64,000 bases of DNA from Mycobacterium sp. IS-836 (GCF_001954275.1 NZ_MBEU01000068.1:124001-188000); one strand, 5' to 3'; shown: positions 35,189 to 43,866, numbered from the stretch's first letter. Notes: generated from the letters alone by a model not told the origin. A program made the numbers and translations.

Positions 35189-35925
35189 CCGCCCCGATCT
35201 CCCTGGTGACCGGCGGCGGGTCGGGGATCGGTCGCGAGGTTGCCACGCGGCTGCGCGAGGCTGGTCACGGCGTCGTGGTGTGGGACCTGTCCGGCGGCGA
35301 CATCGCTTGCGATGTCAGCGATCCCGACGCCGTTTCGACCGCGATGGAACAAACCGTGCGCGATCACGGCGTGCCCACCCGGGTGGTGACCTGCGCGGGG
35401 ATCGGCGCGTCGGGAATGCTGCTCGAACAGCCGCCCGCGGAATGGGAACGGGTGTTGGCGGTCAACCTCACCGGCACCTGGCTCACCATCCGGGCCGGCG
35501 CACAGGGTATGGTCGACGCCGGCGTGGGCGGCTCGATCGTCGCGGTCTCGAGCATCAGCGGCACCCTCGCCGACCGCGACATGGGCGCCTACTGCGTGTC
35601 CAAAGCGGGGGTGGACATGCTGGTGAAGGTCGCCGCCGTGGAATGGGGCGTGCACGGCATCCGGGTGAACGCCGTCGGGCCCGGTGTCACCCGGACACCG
35701 ATGCTGGCGAAACCCGAACAGCTTCCCGGCTGGGTGGACGGACTCACCGAGCGCACGGCGCTGGGCGGCGTGGGTGACGCGGGAGACGTGGCCGGCGCCG
35801 TCGTGGGCGTCCTCGAATTGCCCTGGGTGACCGGTCAAATCGTGCACGCCGACGGCGGCTTGGCGCTGCACAGCCCGATCGACGCGTACGGTCAAACGCA
35901 GCGGGTGATGGGCCGCAAAAAGTAA
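35185..35925 (+). CDS. Short-chain dehydrogenase/reductase
   Basis: A 246-residue classical SDR: TGGGSGIGREVATRL, CAGIGASGML, serine in VSSISGTL, YCVSK, and the C-terminal VTGQIVHADGG. It is translationally coupled to the preceding SDR; together they may handle two alcohol/ketone steps after hydroxylation by the P450 of this operon (inference). It converges with the alcohol dehydrogenase, leaving only two bases between stops. Confidence 0.9.
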   Translation: MTAPISLVTGGGSGIGREVATRLREAGHGVVVWDLSGGDIACDVSDPDAVSTAMEQTVRDHGVPTRVVTCAGIGASGMLLEQPPAEWERVLAVNLTGTWLTIRAGAQGMVDAGVGGSIVAVSSISGTLADRDMGAYCVSKAGVDMLVKVAAVEWGVHGIRVNAVGPGVTRTPMLAKPEQLPGWVDGLTERTALGGVGDAGDVAGAVVGVLELPWVTGQIVHADGGLALHSPIDAYGQTQRVMGRKK

Positions 35926-35927
35926 CC

Positions 35928-37085
35928 TCAGGCGATCCCGAAATCGATGATGCCCCGGACGATTTTGCCGCTGAGGAGATCGTCGTAGGCGTCGTTGATG
36001 TCATCGAGGCGATAGCGCCTGGTGATCATCTCGTCGAGCTGCAGCTGCCCGGTTTGGTAGAGCCTGGCCAGTCTGGCGATGTCCGACCTCGGGTTGCAGG
36101 AGCCGAATATGGTGCCCGCCAACGTCTTGTTCATCAGGATGAAGTCCTGCAGCTCGAGGTTGACTGACCGAGTCAACTGCGAGGTCATTCCGGTGAGCAC
36201 ACAGGTCCCACCCTTACGGGTGAGCCGCACCGCGTCTCGAACGTCGTCGGCGGTGATCAAGGACGGCGACACCACCACCGCGTCGGCCATCACCCCATAC
36301 GTCAGACCGCGCACCAGGTCGAGTGCCTCGTCGGCCGTCGCGACGCTGTGGGTCGCGCCGAACTGCAACGCCGACTTCTGTTTGAACTCAACGGGATCGA
36401 CGGCGACGATCTGCGCGGCGCCGTTGATGCGGGCGCCCTGGATCGCCCCCGTGCCGATCCCGCCGACGCCGATCACGACCACGGTGTCCCCGGCGCGCAT
36501 GTTGGAGCGGTTCGCGACGGAACCGTAGCCGGTCGGGATCGCGCACGACAGCAGCGCGCTCGGCGCCAGCGGCAGGTCCGGCTCGATCTTCACGAGTGAA
36601 TTCGTCGATACGACAGTGTGTTCGGCGAACGCGCCGACCTTGGCGATATGGCCGAGATTTCGGCCGTCGGCGGTGTGATGGCGGAAGGTGCCATCGGTCG
36701 GCATTCCCGGGATCATGGTGCCGATGCCGACGTCGCAGACGTACTCCATCCCGGTCGCGCACCAGCGGCACTGTCCGCACACGGCGACGAACGACATCAC
36801 CACGTGGTCACCCGGCTCGACATCGGTTACGCCCTCGCCGACTTCACGCACGACGCCGGAACCCTCGTGGCCGCCGATCATCGGGAACATTGTGGGCAGG
36901 CCGAGGGATCGCATCACCTCGTTGGGCGCCGACATGTCGCCCTTGAGGATGTGGTCGTCGGAGTGACACAACCCGGCGGCGGCCATCTCGACCAGAACTT
37001 CGCCGGCTTTCGGCGGATCAAGCTCGAATTCCTCGACGCACCAAGGCCCTCCGACATCGTGGAGGATGGCCGCGCGGCTTCTCAT
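35928..37085 (-). CDS. Zinc-dependent alcohol dehydrogenase, NDMA-type class
   Basis: A 385-residue medium-chain dehydrogenase. Catalytic zinc ligands fit C40 (AAGLCHSDDH), H73-E74 (GGHEGSG) and C181 (LLSCAIPTG); the structural zinc has four cysteines at 103, 106, 109 and 117. The Rossmann loop is GVGGIGTGAIQGA. The sequence type (LHDVGGPWCVEEFELDPPKAGEVLVEM) is that of mycobacterial NDMA-dependent alcohol dehydrogenases, which keep NAD tightly bound. The ATG overlaps the P450 stop (ATGA), suggesting it oxidises an alcohol made by that P450. Confidence 0.9.
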   Translation of the reverse strand: MRSRAAILHDVGGPWCVEEFELDPPKAGEVLVEMAAAGLCHSDDHILKGDMSAPNEVMRSLGLPTMFPMIGGHEGSGVVREVGEGVTDVEPGDHVVMSFVAVCGQCRWCATGMEYVCDVGIGTMIPGMPTDGTFRHHTADGRNLGHIAKVGAFAEHTVVSTNSLVKIEPDLPLAPSALLSCAIPTGYGSVANRSNMRAGDTVVVIGVGGIGTGAIQGARINGAAQIVAVDPVEFKQKSALQFGATHSVATADEALDLVRGLTYGVMADAVVVSPSLITADDVRDAVRLTRKGGTCVLTGMTSQLTRSVNLELQDFILMNKTLAGTIFGSCNPRSDIARLARLYQTGQLQLDEMITRRYRLDDINDAYDDLLSGKIVRGIIDFGIA

Positions 37086-38308
37086 GCGGCCGGGCTGAAC
37101 GTGACCGGAAGCTTGTTGGGCGACCGGAAGGTAAGCCCGACGATTCTCGACTCCTCGCCGGTTCCGTCGTCGGACACGAACGCCAAGTCCTTGACGCGGT
37201 CGAAGAGGCTGTTCAGCATGACCTGCGTTTCCAGGCGCGCCAGATGCATGCCGAGGCACATGTGAATCCCGCCGGCGAAGGCGATGTGGGCCTGGCGGGG
37301 CCGGCGAATGTCGAACGTGTTGGGGTCGGTCCAGCGGCTGTCGTCGCGGTTGGCCGAGCCCATGCACATCCCAATGGCCGCATCGGGCGGGATTGTCTTG
37401 CCGCCGATTTCGACTTCTTCGGTGGTGGTCCGCATGACCGTGGTCAGTGGGGTTTCGTAGCGCAGGCCTTCCTCGATCGCCGCGGGAATCAGAGACCGGT
37501 CGTGATAGACCATCGCCAACTGCTCGGGGTGCGTCAAGAGCAGGTAGAGCAGGTTGCCCGACGAGCGATAGGTTGTCTCCAGCCCGGCGGGCAAGAGCAG
37601 CCGCAAGAACGCGATGATCGCCTCGTCGCTGAGCTTCGCGCCGTCGATTTCGGCGGCAACCAGATCGCCGATGATGTCGTCGGTGAGTTTGCGGCGCCGC
37701 TGCTCGACCTGGTTGAGGAAGTAACCGTGCAGCTCGGCCGCGGCGTTGAGCCCCGCCTCGATGTCGGTCGGGATCGAGATGAGGTCGAGGGACAGTCGCC
37801 GGAAGAGGTCGAGATCCTCGCGGGGAAGTCCGAGCAGCGTGGAGATGATCCGGGTCGGAAACTCGAACGTCACCGCCTTCACCAGGTCGGCGTGGCCCTC
37901 GTTTTTGATTTCGTCGACCAGCCGATCGCAGACCGGTCCGATGACCGACGGCTCCCAGCGCTCCAGCGCAGTGGCGCGGAAGGCCTTGGCCACCAGATTG
38001 CGGTGGTCGTGATGTTCCTTGCCGCCCATCGCCAGGATGGTGTGGCCCATTACCAAACCGATGGTCTCGTCGTACTTGTGCGAGCTGAAGATGCGGTCGT
38101 CGCGGAACGCCTGGAACAGGGCGTCGTAACCGAACAGCACCCATTCGTCGGTGGGCCGCAGTTCCTCCGGCATCTGTGAGTGGTCCGCCAAGGAACCATG
38201 CCAGACCGGGTCGGTGCTCCTCATATATTCGAAGAACGGGTATGGACTGGTTTCACCGGTGAGGTCGAGGGTGACGGGCTGGCCGCCGGGGTCGGTGCTG
38301 AGCGTCAT
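37082..38308 (-). CDS. Cytochrome P450, paralog of the 21844-23052 enzyme
   Basis: A 408-residue P450. The I-helix is AGLETTYRS (241-249), ExxR is E280/R283, and the heme loop is FAGGIHMCLG with ligand C351. Long blocks are identical to the other P450 (ETTYRSSGNLLYLLLTHP, RVFSS/RIFSS context, LARLET). Both head leftward operons under the same operator motif. A -10-like TATACT lies near 38366 on the minus strand, about 55 bases before the ATG. It is coupled to the alcohol dehydrogenase. Confidence 0.93.
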   Translation of the reverse strand: MTLSTDPGGQPVTLDLTGETSPYPFFEYMRSTDPVWHGSLADHSQMPEELRPTDEWVLFGYDALFQAFRDDRIFSSHKYDETIGLVMGHTILAMGGKEHHDHRNLVAKAFRATALERWEPSVIGPVCDRLVDEIKNEGHADLVKAVTFEFPTRIISTLLGLPREDLDLFRRLSLDLISIPTDIEAGLNAAAELHGYFLNQVEQRRRKLTDDIIGDLVAAEIDGAKLSDEAIIAFLRLLLPAGLETTYRSSGNLLYLLLTHPEQLAMVYHDRSLIPAAIEEGLRYETPLTTVMRTTTEEVEIGGKTIPPDAAIGMCMGSANRDDSRWTDPNTFDIRRPRQAHIAFAGGIHMCLGMHLARLETQVMLNSLFDRVKDLAFVSDDGTGEESRIVGLTFRSPNKLPVTFSPAA

Positions 38309-38461
38309 CGGCGCTCCTCCTGAACAGCCGGTATGGCGGATATGTATCGCAGGGAATATCGCTATCATAGTATAAATAGCAACGAAGCCCAATGGTCTTG
38401 TAGTAGTTACCGTAACGGGCACAGTATTGACCCTGGTGTCAAGAAGGCGGTGATTCAGCAG
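38309..38461. promoter_or_regulatory. Divergent promoter region with operator site G (38408-38426)
   Basis: TACCGTAACGGGCACAGTA at 38408-38426 fits TACNGTA-N5-TACNGTA with one mismatch. A second feature is the short inverted repeat GCTAT...ATAGC at 38361-38380 around a leftward -10 candidate. The region separates the P450 and Rieske ferredoxin genes. Confidence 0.55.
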
Positions 38462-38821
38462 GTGCCCACGCGCCGTTTCGTGTGTTCCCTCGACGAGCTG
38501 CCATCCGGCGGCATGAAACTGGTTGACGTCGGCAAGTTCGGCGTTGGTGTGTACAACGTGCGCGGTGCGTTGTATGCGATCGTGAACTATTGCTCGCACG
38601 AGGGCGCCCCGCTATGTCTGGGGCTGATCGGCGGCACCAACGAGTCGGCTCCCGAATTGCCCGACCGGATGCGCCGGGCTCGGGACGGCCAAATCGTTCG
38701 ATGCCCTTGGCACAATTGGGAATTCGATGTCACCACGGGCCAAAACGTCGCCGATCCGCGGCGCCGCGTCCGCACCTACGAGGTCGATGTCACCGACGGT
38801 GAGGTTTACCTGACGGCATGA
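38462..38821 (+). CDS. Rieske-type [2Fe-2S] ferredoxin
   Basis: A 119-residue Rieske protein. Cluster ligands are C44/H46 (CSHEGAPLC) and C81/H84 (CPWHNWEF). The 34 residues between the two pairs exceed the usual 15-17, forming an inserted loop rich in Gly/Pro/Arg. The start is uncertain: GTG at 38462 or GTG at 38450, with AAGAAGGCGG as ribosome site; longer starts would overlap operator G. It is the only stand-alone Rieske ferredoxin in the supercluster and could feed electrons to the Rieske oxygenase at 27 kb or to the P450s (inference). Confidence 0.82.
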   Translation: MPTRRFVCSLDELPSGGMKLVDVGKFGVGVYNVRGALYAIVNYCSHEGAPLCLGLIGGTNESAPELPDRMRRARDGQIVRCPWHNWEFDVTTGQNVADPRRRVRTYEVDVTDGEVYLTA

Positions 38822-39873
38822 TTATCGATACCAACGTGCAGCCGCACTTCCGCTACAACGCCGAGATCCGGCGCTATCTCCCCGATGCCCACAAGCTGCG
38901 GGCGATCCCCGACGTCGAGCAGCAGTGGTACCAGGCGCCGGGCGGCGACTACCGCCGAGACCTCTACGGAGAGAACTACCCGGGATCGGATCCCGACACC
39001 GTCGGCCGGCATCTGTCCTCACAGGGCGTCCACTACGCGATCCTGAACCCGCTGACCCGCGGAAACATCGCGGATTACCTGCTCAACAGCAGGATCTGCG
39101 CCGCCGTCAACGACTGGCTGCTGGACCGGTGGCTGGAACCCGACACCACCGACCGCTTCACCACCCGTTTCCTAGGCACCATCCGCGTCAACCCCGAAGA
39201 CCCGAAGGGCGCGGTCGCCGAGATCGAGCGCCTCGCTGCGCATCCCAAGCTGGTGCAGGTCGGCGTTCCGATGCAGTCACGCGAGCCGTATGGCAAACCG
39301 ATGTTCGAGCCCATCTGGGAGGCCGCGGCCGCCCAGGGCTTGCCGGTCGTGGTGCACATCAACGGCGGCAACGGCGTCGACTATCCACCCACGTTCGCCG
39401 GCCACGCGCACACCTACCCCGGATATGCGGCGTTCATGCCGCTGAACTACTTCGTGCACCTGGCCACCCTCATCGTCGAGGGCGTGTTCGGCCGGCACCC
39501 GAGCCTGAAATTTGTGTTCGCGGACGGCGGTTACGACATCCTCACCCCGTTGATGTGGCGCCTGGACACCTTCTGGTTGTCGATGCGCGACCAAACACCT
39601 TGGGTGGACCGCTATCCCAGCGAGTACCTGCCCGGCCATGTGCGGTTCTGCTCGTCGGCGTTCGACGGGCCGGTCGACACCGGCGCGATGGGGCGCTGGA
39701 TGGAGTTCAGCGGCAAGTCCGACCTGCTGATGTACGGGTCGAGCTACCCGCACTGGTCCACCTCGTCGCCGGACGTGATGGCCGAGGGTCTCGACGATGC
39801 GCAACGCGACAAGGTGTTGTGGCGAAACGCCAGTGAGCTCTACGGGTTTGCGGTGAAGGAGAGTGCGCTATGA
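38818..39873 (+). CDS. Amidohydrolase-fold protein with missing metal ligands
   Basis: A 351-residue PF04909-type barrel adjacent to and homologous with the next gene. Metal positions are eroded: the N-terminal DxDxH of its neighbour is IDTNVQP here (N6, Q8), and the C-terminal aspartate of S-D-Y-P-H-W is serine (S309 in GSSYPHW). Histidine H180 in VVHINGG remains. It is therefore probably a non-catalytic partner of the next protein or a metal-independent variant. The ATG overlaps the ferredoxin stop (ATGA), and its own stop overlaps the next ATG. Confidence 0.85.
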   Translation: MIIDTNVQPHFRYNAEIRRYLPDAHKLRAIPDVEQQWYQAPGGDYRRDLYGENYPGSDPDTVGRHLSSQGVHYAILNPLTRGNIADYLLNSRICAAVNDWLLDRWLEPDTTDRFTTRFLGTIRVNPEDPKGAVAEIERLAAHPKLVQVGVPMQSREPYGKPMFEPIWEAAAAQGLPVVVHINGGNGVDYPPTFAGHAHTYPGYAAFMPLNYFVHLATLIVEGVFGRHPSLKFVFADGGYDILTPLMWRLDTFWLSMRDQTPWVDRYPSEYLPGHVRFCSSAFDGPVDTGAMGRWMEFSGKSDLLMYGSSYPHWSTSSPDVMAEGLDDAQRDKVLWRNASELYGFAVKESAL

Positions 39874-41018
39874 CCACGATCGAGCGAGTCGATTCCCCAA
39901 CGGGTCAAGAGGACGAAATCGCGGTCACCATCGTCGACACCGACGTGCATCCGCTGCCCGTCTCCGCCGAGGTGCTCAAGTCCTACGCGCCGGCCGAATG
40001 GGTGGACAAGATCTGGCCGACGGGAAACGCCGCTAGCCCGGTGCCGCACTTTTACGACACCCCAGACTCGTACAAGACGATGTCGCTGCGCCTCGACGCG
40101 GCCCCGCCCAACGGCGGAGTCGCCGGCAGCGACCCGGATTTCGCCGCCAAGCAGTTGCTGCTCGACGCCGGTATCAGCATCGCGACGCTGGAGCCGATGT
40201 GTGACGCGCAGCTGCCGCAGGCCGAGCATGTGCTGAAGTCGACCCACAACGACTGGCTTGCCGACGTCTGGCTCGACAAATACAACTGGCACGGCCGCTG
40301 GCGCGGGTCGATCAGCGTCAGCGCGCAAACGCCCGAGCAGGCGGCCCGCGAAGTCGAGCGGTGGGCCGGGCATCCGTACATGGCGCAGGTGCTGATGACC
40401 CCGCAGACGCGTGGAATCCCCTTCGGCAACCCGCATTTCGACCCGCTCTACGAGGCTGCCTCGCGCAACGGGTTCCCGGTGGCCACGCACCTGATGGGTC
40501 AGACGCCGTTCGAGTTGATTCCGCTGTACCCCGTCGGCAACCCCGCGCACTGGCATGACTTCTTCGCGTCCTGGCCGCTGCTCTACGTCTCGCACCTGAT
40601 GAGCCTGGTGTTTGACGGTGCGTTCGATCGCCATCCCGATCTCCGGGTGGTCTTCGTCGAGGGCGGCTTCACCTGGGCGATGCCGGTGATGTCGCGCATG
40701 GACAGGATTTGGGAAGCCCGCCGCGGCGACCTGCCGCATGTGCGTCGCCGCCCGTCGGAGTATGTGCGCGAACACGTCCGGTTCACCACCCAGCCGCTCG
40801 AGGACACCGACACCGTGCAGTTCCGCGAGTACCTGGAGATGATGGACCTCGGCGACAATCTCATGTTCTCGACCGACTACCCGCACTGGAGCTACGACGC
40901 CCCGACCTACGCCATCAACCGGTTCCCCGCCGACCAGCGCGAACGGATCATGCGCGGTAACGCGACAGCGCTCTACGGGCTACCCGCGACGGTCAAGGCG
41001 TTGCCCGGGGAACGGTGA
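39870..41018 (+). CDS. Amidohydrolase family 2 protein
   Basis: A 382-residue PF04909 metal-dependent hydrolase/decarboxylase. Metal motif: D23-T-D25-V-H27 in IVDTDVHPLP, histidine in VATHLMG, and the C-terminal aspartate in FSTDYPHWSYD. It is a full-ligand paralog of the preceding protein. Enzymes of this family hydrolyse beta-diketone-like ring products or decarboxylate; coupling to a Rieske ferredoxin, a SnoaL protein and an HSL-like protein suggests ring processing. The substrate is unknown. Confidence 0.88.
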   Translation: MTTIERVDSPTGQEDEIAVTIVDTDVHPLPVSAEVLKSYAPAEWVDKIWPTGNAASPVPHFYDTPDSYKTMSLRLDAAPPNGGVAGSDPDFAAKQLLLDAGISIATLEPMCDAQLPQAEHVLKSTHNDWLADVWLDKYNWHGRWRGSISVSAQTPEQAAREVERWAGHPYMAQVLMTPQTRGIPFGNPHFDPLYEAASRNGFPVATHLMGQTPFELIPLYPVGNPAHWHDFFASWPLLYVSHLMSLVFDGAFDRHPDLRVVFVEGGFTWAMPVMSRMDRIWEARRGDLPHVRRRPSEYVREHVRFTTQPLEDTDTVQFREYLEMMDLGDNLMFSTDYPHWSYDAPTYAINRFPADQRERIMRGNATALYGLPATVKALPGER

Positions 41019-41021
41019 GCG

Positions 41022-41450
41022 ATGGCCGATCTGGCCGCCAAGTTGAGCGCTCTGATCGGCGAATACGACGCGAAATGGGCGGCGCTGGACGTCGCCGGCG
41101 TCGCCGAATTGTGGGAGCGTGACAATCCGCGGCCGATGTACATCGGCGACGAGTACGCGATGCCGCTGATCGGCGCCGACGCACTCGACCGGCACTGGGC
41201 CCGGCTGGCCGGCCGCTTGAAGCGAGCGTCGATGTCGTCGCGGCTGTGGTCCGCCGAGGAACTAACCGGCGGCATTGTTCGCTGCGTCGTGGTGAGCCGG
41301 TGGAGCTTCACCGGAGAAGAATCGGACATCCCGCATACCGGCGCCAGCTGGATCACCTGGCTGCTGGCGCCGCGGGGCGAGGGGTACCGCATCTTTCACC
41401 ACATGGAATCGCAGGTCTACCTTGAAGAGGGTTTCCCGGACGGAAGTTGA
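41022..41450 (+). CDS. SnoaL-like/NTF2-fold protein
   Basis: A 142-residue NTF2-type protein: LIGEYDAKWAALDVAGVAELWERDNPRPMYIGDEY opens the fold, and SRWSFTGEESDIPHTGASWITWLLAPRGEGYRIFHHMESQVYLEEG closes it. The family covers small-molecule cyclases, isomerases and unknowns; nothing visible fixes the reaction. It begins three bases after the amidohydrolase stop and belongs to the operon driven from operator G. Confidence 0.8.
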   Translation: MADLAAKLSALIGEYDAKWAALDVAGVAELWERDNPRPMYIGDEYAMPLIGADALDRHWARLAGRLKRASMSSRLWSAEELTGGIVRCVVVSRWSFTGEESDIPHTGASWITWLLAPRGEGYRIFHHMESQVYLEEGFPDGS

Positions 41451-41456
41451 GAGGGT

Positions 41457-42422
41457 ATGACACAAACGGATCTGACGCGCCCGCAAGGTCTTAACCGCAT
41501 CGACCCGGTGCTGCGCGAGGCCGCGATCGATGTGGGCATCGTCGAATTCCAGGCCGAGACGCTTTCTGCCGAGCGGGAACACGCCAACCGGATGGCCGCA
41601 AAGCGTGCCGCTGCAGTCGGCACCGACGGCGTGACCATCGAATCGCGATCGATCCCCGGCCCGGGAGGTCAGCAGCTCGACCTCCGGCTGTACCGGGGTC
41701 CGTCGCAAGACGCTTCGGGCACGCCCCTGGTGGTCTATGCCCACGGCGGGGGCTTCGTGACCGGAAGTCTTGACACCGATCACGCGCAATGTGTGGAGTT
41801 GGCCAGGGACGCCGGATGTCTGCTGGTCTCGGTCGACTACCGGCTGGCGCCGGAAAACCCCTGCCCGGCGGCATTGGACGATGTCGAGGCGGGCTTTTAC
41901 TACGCCATCCGCAACTGCGCCGAGCTGAACGTGGATGTCGGCCGGATCGCGGTGATGGGCCGCGACGCCGGTGCCGCACTGGTCGCGGGCCTGACGCAGC
42001 GCATGTTCGACGACGAAGGTCCGCAGATCCTGGTGCAGATCCTGCATCAGCCGATGCTCGACTCGGACGCCACCCAATCGCGGCGCGAATTCCAGCGCAC
42101 GCCGGGGCTCAACGGCCCCGCGGTGAGCCGGGCCTGGAACCACTACCTCAGTCAGGCCGGCGCCAATGGTCAACACGTTCCGGCGCATCGGGCGAACCTG
42201 GAGGGCCTGCCCCCCACGTTTGTCAGCTGCTCCGAGATCGACCCGTGCCGCGACGAGGCGATCGACTACGCCACCAGGCTGCTACACGCCTACGTACACA
42301 CCGAGCTGCACGTTATTGCGGCGACATTCAACGGCTTCGATTCGCTGGTTCCGGATTGGGTTGTGTCCCAAGAGAACCGGGCCCTGCACGCGCAGACCCT
42401 GCGCCGTGTGTTCGCGATGTAG
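41457..42422 (+). CDS. HSL-family alpha/beta hydrolase homolog lacking the catalytic serine
   Basis: A 321-residue hormone-sensitive-lipase-type fold. The oxyanion motif HGGGF is intact (96-100), as are DYRLAPENPCPAALDD and the acid-loop region CSEIDPCRDEA. The nucleophile elbow GDSAG is GRDAG (168-172), putting aspartate D170 where serine should be, and the C-terminal histidine motif reads FNGF with N292 in its place. Simple esterase chemistry is therefore unlikely; it may be a pseudoenzyme, a binding protein, or use another mechanism. It is the last gene of the operon and is followed by convergent Mce-associated genes. Confidence 0.85.
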   Translation: MTQTDLTRPQGLNRIDPVLREAAIDVGIVEFQAETLSAEREHANRMAAKRAAAVGTDGVTIESRSIPGPGGQQLDLRLYRGPSQDASGTPLVVYAHGGGFVTGSLDTDHAQCVELARDAGCLLVSVDYRLAPENPCPAALDDVEAGFYYAIRNCAELNVDVGRIAVMGRDAGAALVAGLTQRMFDDEGPQILVQILHQPMLDSDATQSRREFQRTPGLNGPAVSRAWNHYLSQAGANGQHVPAHRANLEGLPPTFVSCSEIDPCRDEAIDYATRLLHAYVHTELHVIAATFNGFDSLVPDWVVSQENRALHAQTLRRVFAM

Positions 42423-42439
42423 CGCTCGGGTCACGCGGC

Positions 42440-43006
42440 TTAGATCGGGTCGAACTTGGTGATCAGCCAGTGGTTGTCGACCCTGGTCAGGCTCACCAGC
42501 ACGTTGCTGGCCGCCATCGACGGATCGGGTTTGTCCTTGCTCGTGGTGCTCTGGTCGACGAAGACCAGGACCACGGCCGAATTCGGATGCAACTCCGACA
42601 CCGCCGCGCCCATGATGTGAGCCGTGGTTTTCAGCGACTTTTGCTTCGCGGCCGGAGCCACGATCTCCGAGGTGAACTGGTTGTAATAGGACAGGAAGTC
42701 CCCGGTGAGGTGCGACTTGGCGGCCGCGAAGTCCTTGTCCAGCGACTCCGGGGAGTACGACAGCAACGCAACCGTGCCGTCCGACGCCGCGCTGACCACC
42801 GCCCGGGCCACGTCGGGGCTGGTCTGCTGCTGGGGCTTGTACTGGTTGAAGTACAGCCACGCCGCCGAGCCGCCGGAGATCAGCAGCAGCACGATCAAAA
42901 TCACGGGAACGAGTTTCACGTTGCGCAGCATGCGTAACCGGTTCGGTCGCGCGGCGGATTCCTGCGCTGCGGGCTTTTCGGTTGCCTCGGTGGTCTTTTC
43001 GGTCAT
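42440..43006 (-). CDS. Mce-associated membrane protein
   Basis: A 188-residue protein with one membrane helix (about 31-51, KLVPVILIVLLLISGGSAAWLYF) after a charged cytosolic tail, then an extracytoplasmic SnoaL-like domain: VVSAASDGTVALLSYSPESLDKDFAAAKSHLTGDFLSYYNQFTSEIVAPAAKQK is the hallmark of Mce-associated (Mas/Mam) proteins that accompany Mce lipid importers. The ATG overlaps the upstream gene (ATGA). No mce operon lies in the window, so this is an orphan pair, probably assisting uptake of the cluster's substrate (inference). Confidence 0.87.
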   Translation of the reverse strand: MTEKTTEATEKPAAQESAARPNRLRMLRNVKLVPVILIVLLLISGGSAAWLYFNQYKPQQQTSPDVARAVVSAASDGTVALLSYSPESLDKDFAAAKSHLTGDFLSYYNQFTSEIVAPAAKQKSLKTTAHIMGAAVSELHPNSAVVLVFVDQSTTSKDKPDPSMAASNVLVSLTRVDNHWLITKFDPI

Positions 43007-43866
43007 GGCACGAAGTCAACTTTCGACATCTTGTACTGGCCGCCGTCATCGGTCACGGTAACGCGGAGCCGCCACGCGCGCGGTTCGTCCTTGGCGCCCG
43101 CGGAATTGGTGATCTTCGAGGTCGCGGAGACCAGTACCGTTCCGGAATGGTCGTCCATGGATTCAAGGGCCGCGCTGTTGACCGTGCCTTCGGTGACGAC
43201 CTTGGACTGCTGGACGACCGTCGTGAAATCTTTTGCGCGCTGCTGGAAATCGTCCCTGAACTGTCCGGTGGAGCTGTCGATTACGCGCTGGACGTCGTGC
43301 TGGGCATTGTTGAAGTCCAGGGAGGTCATGTTGATAACCCCCTGCCTGGCACCGGCGATGAACCTCGCGGCGCGCTGGTCCCGCTCGGTGGCGGAATTGT
43401 GTTGCCAGACCATGTATCCACTGGCCGCGCCGAAGCCCACGATCAGGATGATCACCGCCGCCTTCCACGTCACGGACAGTGACGGCAGCCAGCGCCGCCG
43501 CCGGGCCGGCCGGGCCGCCGGTTCGGTGGCCTCGGCGGTCTCGTCGGAGGCTTCCTCATCGGCCGTCTCCTCGGGCTCGACCTCTGCGGCTTCCGCATCG
43601 TCGGCCTGGGGCTCGGGCTCGGCCTTGCTCTCAGCTTCGGCCTCGGCGGCGGCCTCGGGCTCAGCCTCGGGCTCGTCTTTGGTCTCGGGCTCTGGCTCGG
43701 CCTTGGCCAGCGCCTCGCGGCGCAGCCGGGCGGCGCGGGCGCGGGCTCGGGCGGCCGCCGCCAGCGCTTCGGCCTCGGCAGCCTCGGCTTCGGCCTCCTC
43801 GAGGAGGGCCATCGCGTCGGCTTTCGATGTGGCCGAATCCTCCGGCGGTTCCTTCGCCTTAGTCAT
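43003..43866 (-). CDS. Mce-associated membrane protein with acidic Ala/Glu-rich cytosolic domain
   Basis: A 287-residue protein (ATG 43866; GTG 43875 is an alternative). Residues 1-125 or so are low-complexity, Ala/Glu-rich and probably helical or disordered, with a short Arg-rich patch (PARRRRW) before one membrane helix at about 135-154 (WKAAVIILIVGFGAASGYMVW). The extracytoplasmic part carries the Mce-associated pattern (RAARFIAGARQGVINMTSLDFNNAQHDVQRVIDSSTGQFRDDF). It is the first gene of the pair under operator H. The long acidic tail is unusual compared with its partner and could be an interaction module. Confidence 0.86.
   Translation of the reverse strand: MTKAKEPPEDSATSKADAMALLEEAEAEAAEAEALAAAARARARAARLRREALAKAEPEPETKDEPEAEPEAAAEAEAESKAEPEPQADDAEAAEVEPEETADEEASDETAEATEPAARPARRRRWLPSLSVTWKAAVIILIVGFGAASGYMVWQHNSATERDQRAARFIAGARQGVINMTSLDFNNAQHDVQRVIDSSTGQFRDDFQQRAKDFTTVVQQSKVVTEGTVNSAALESMDDHSGTVLVSATSKITNSAGAKDEPRAWRLRVTVTDDGGQYKMSKVDFVP

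Noticed and set aside
38361..38380. GTATAAATAGC shared between the P450/ferredoxin gap and the GntR/CoA-transferase gap (63210-63220) as a second operator family
   Set aside because: Only two copies, and both look like AT-rich -10 regions with small inverted repeats; too little to call a shared site.
43560..43830. A tandem repeat or CRISPR-like array
   Set aside because: The repeated GCCTCGGCC-type words are codons of the Ala/Glu-rich segment of the Mce-associated protein; spacing and sequence are irregular and there are no cas genes.
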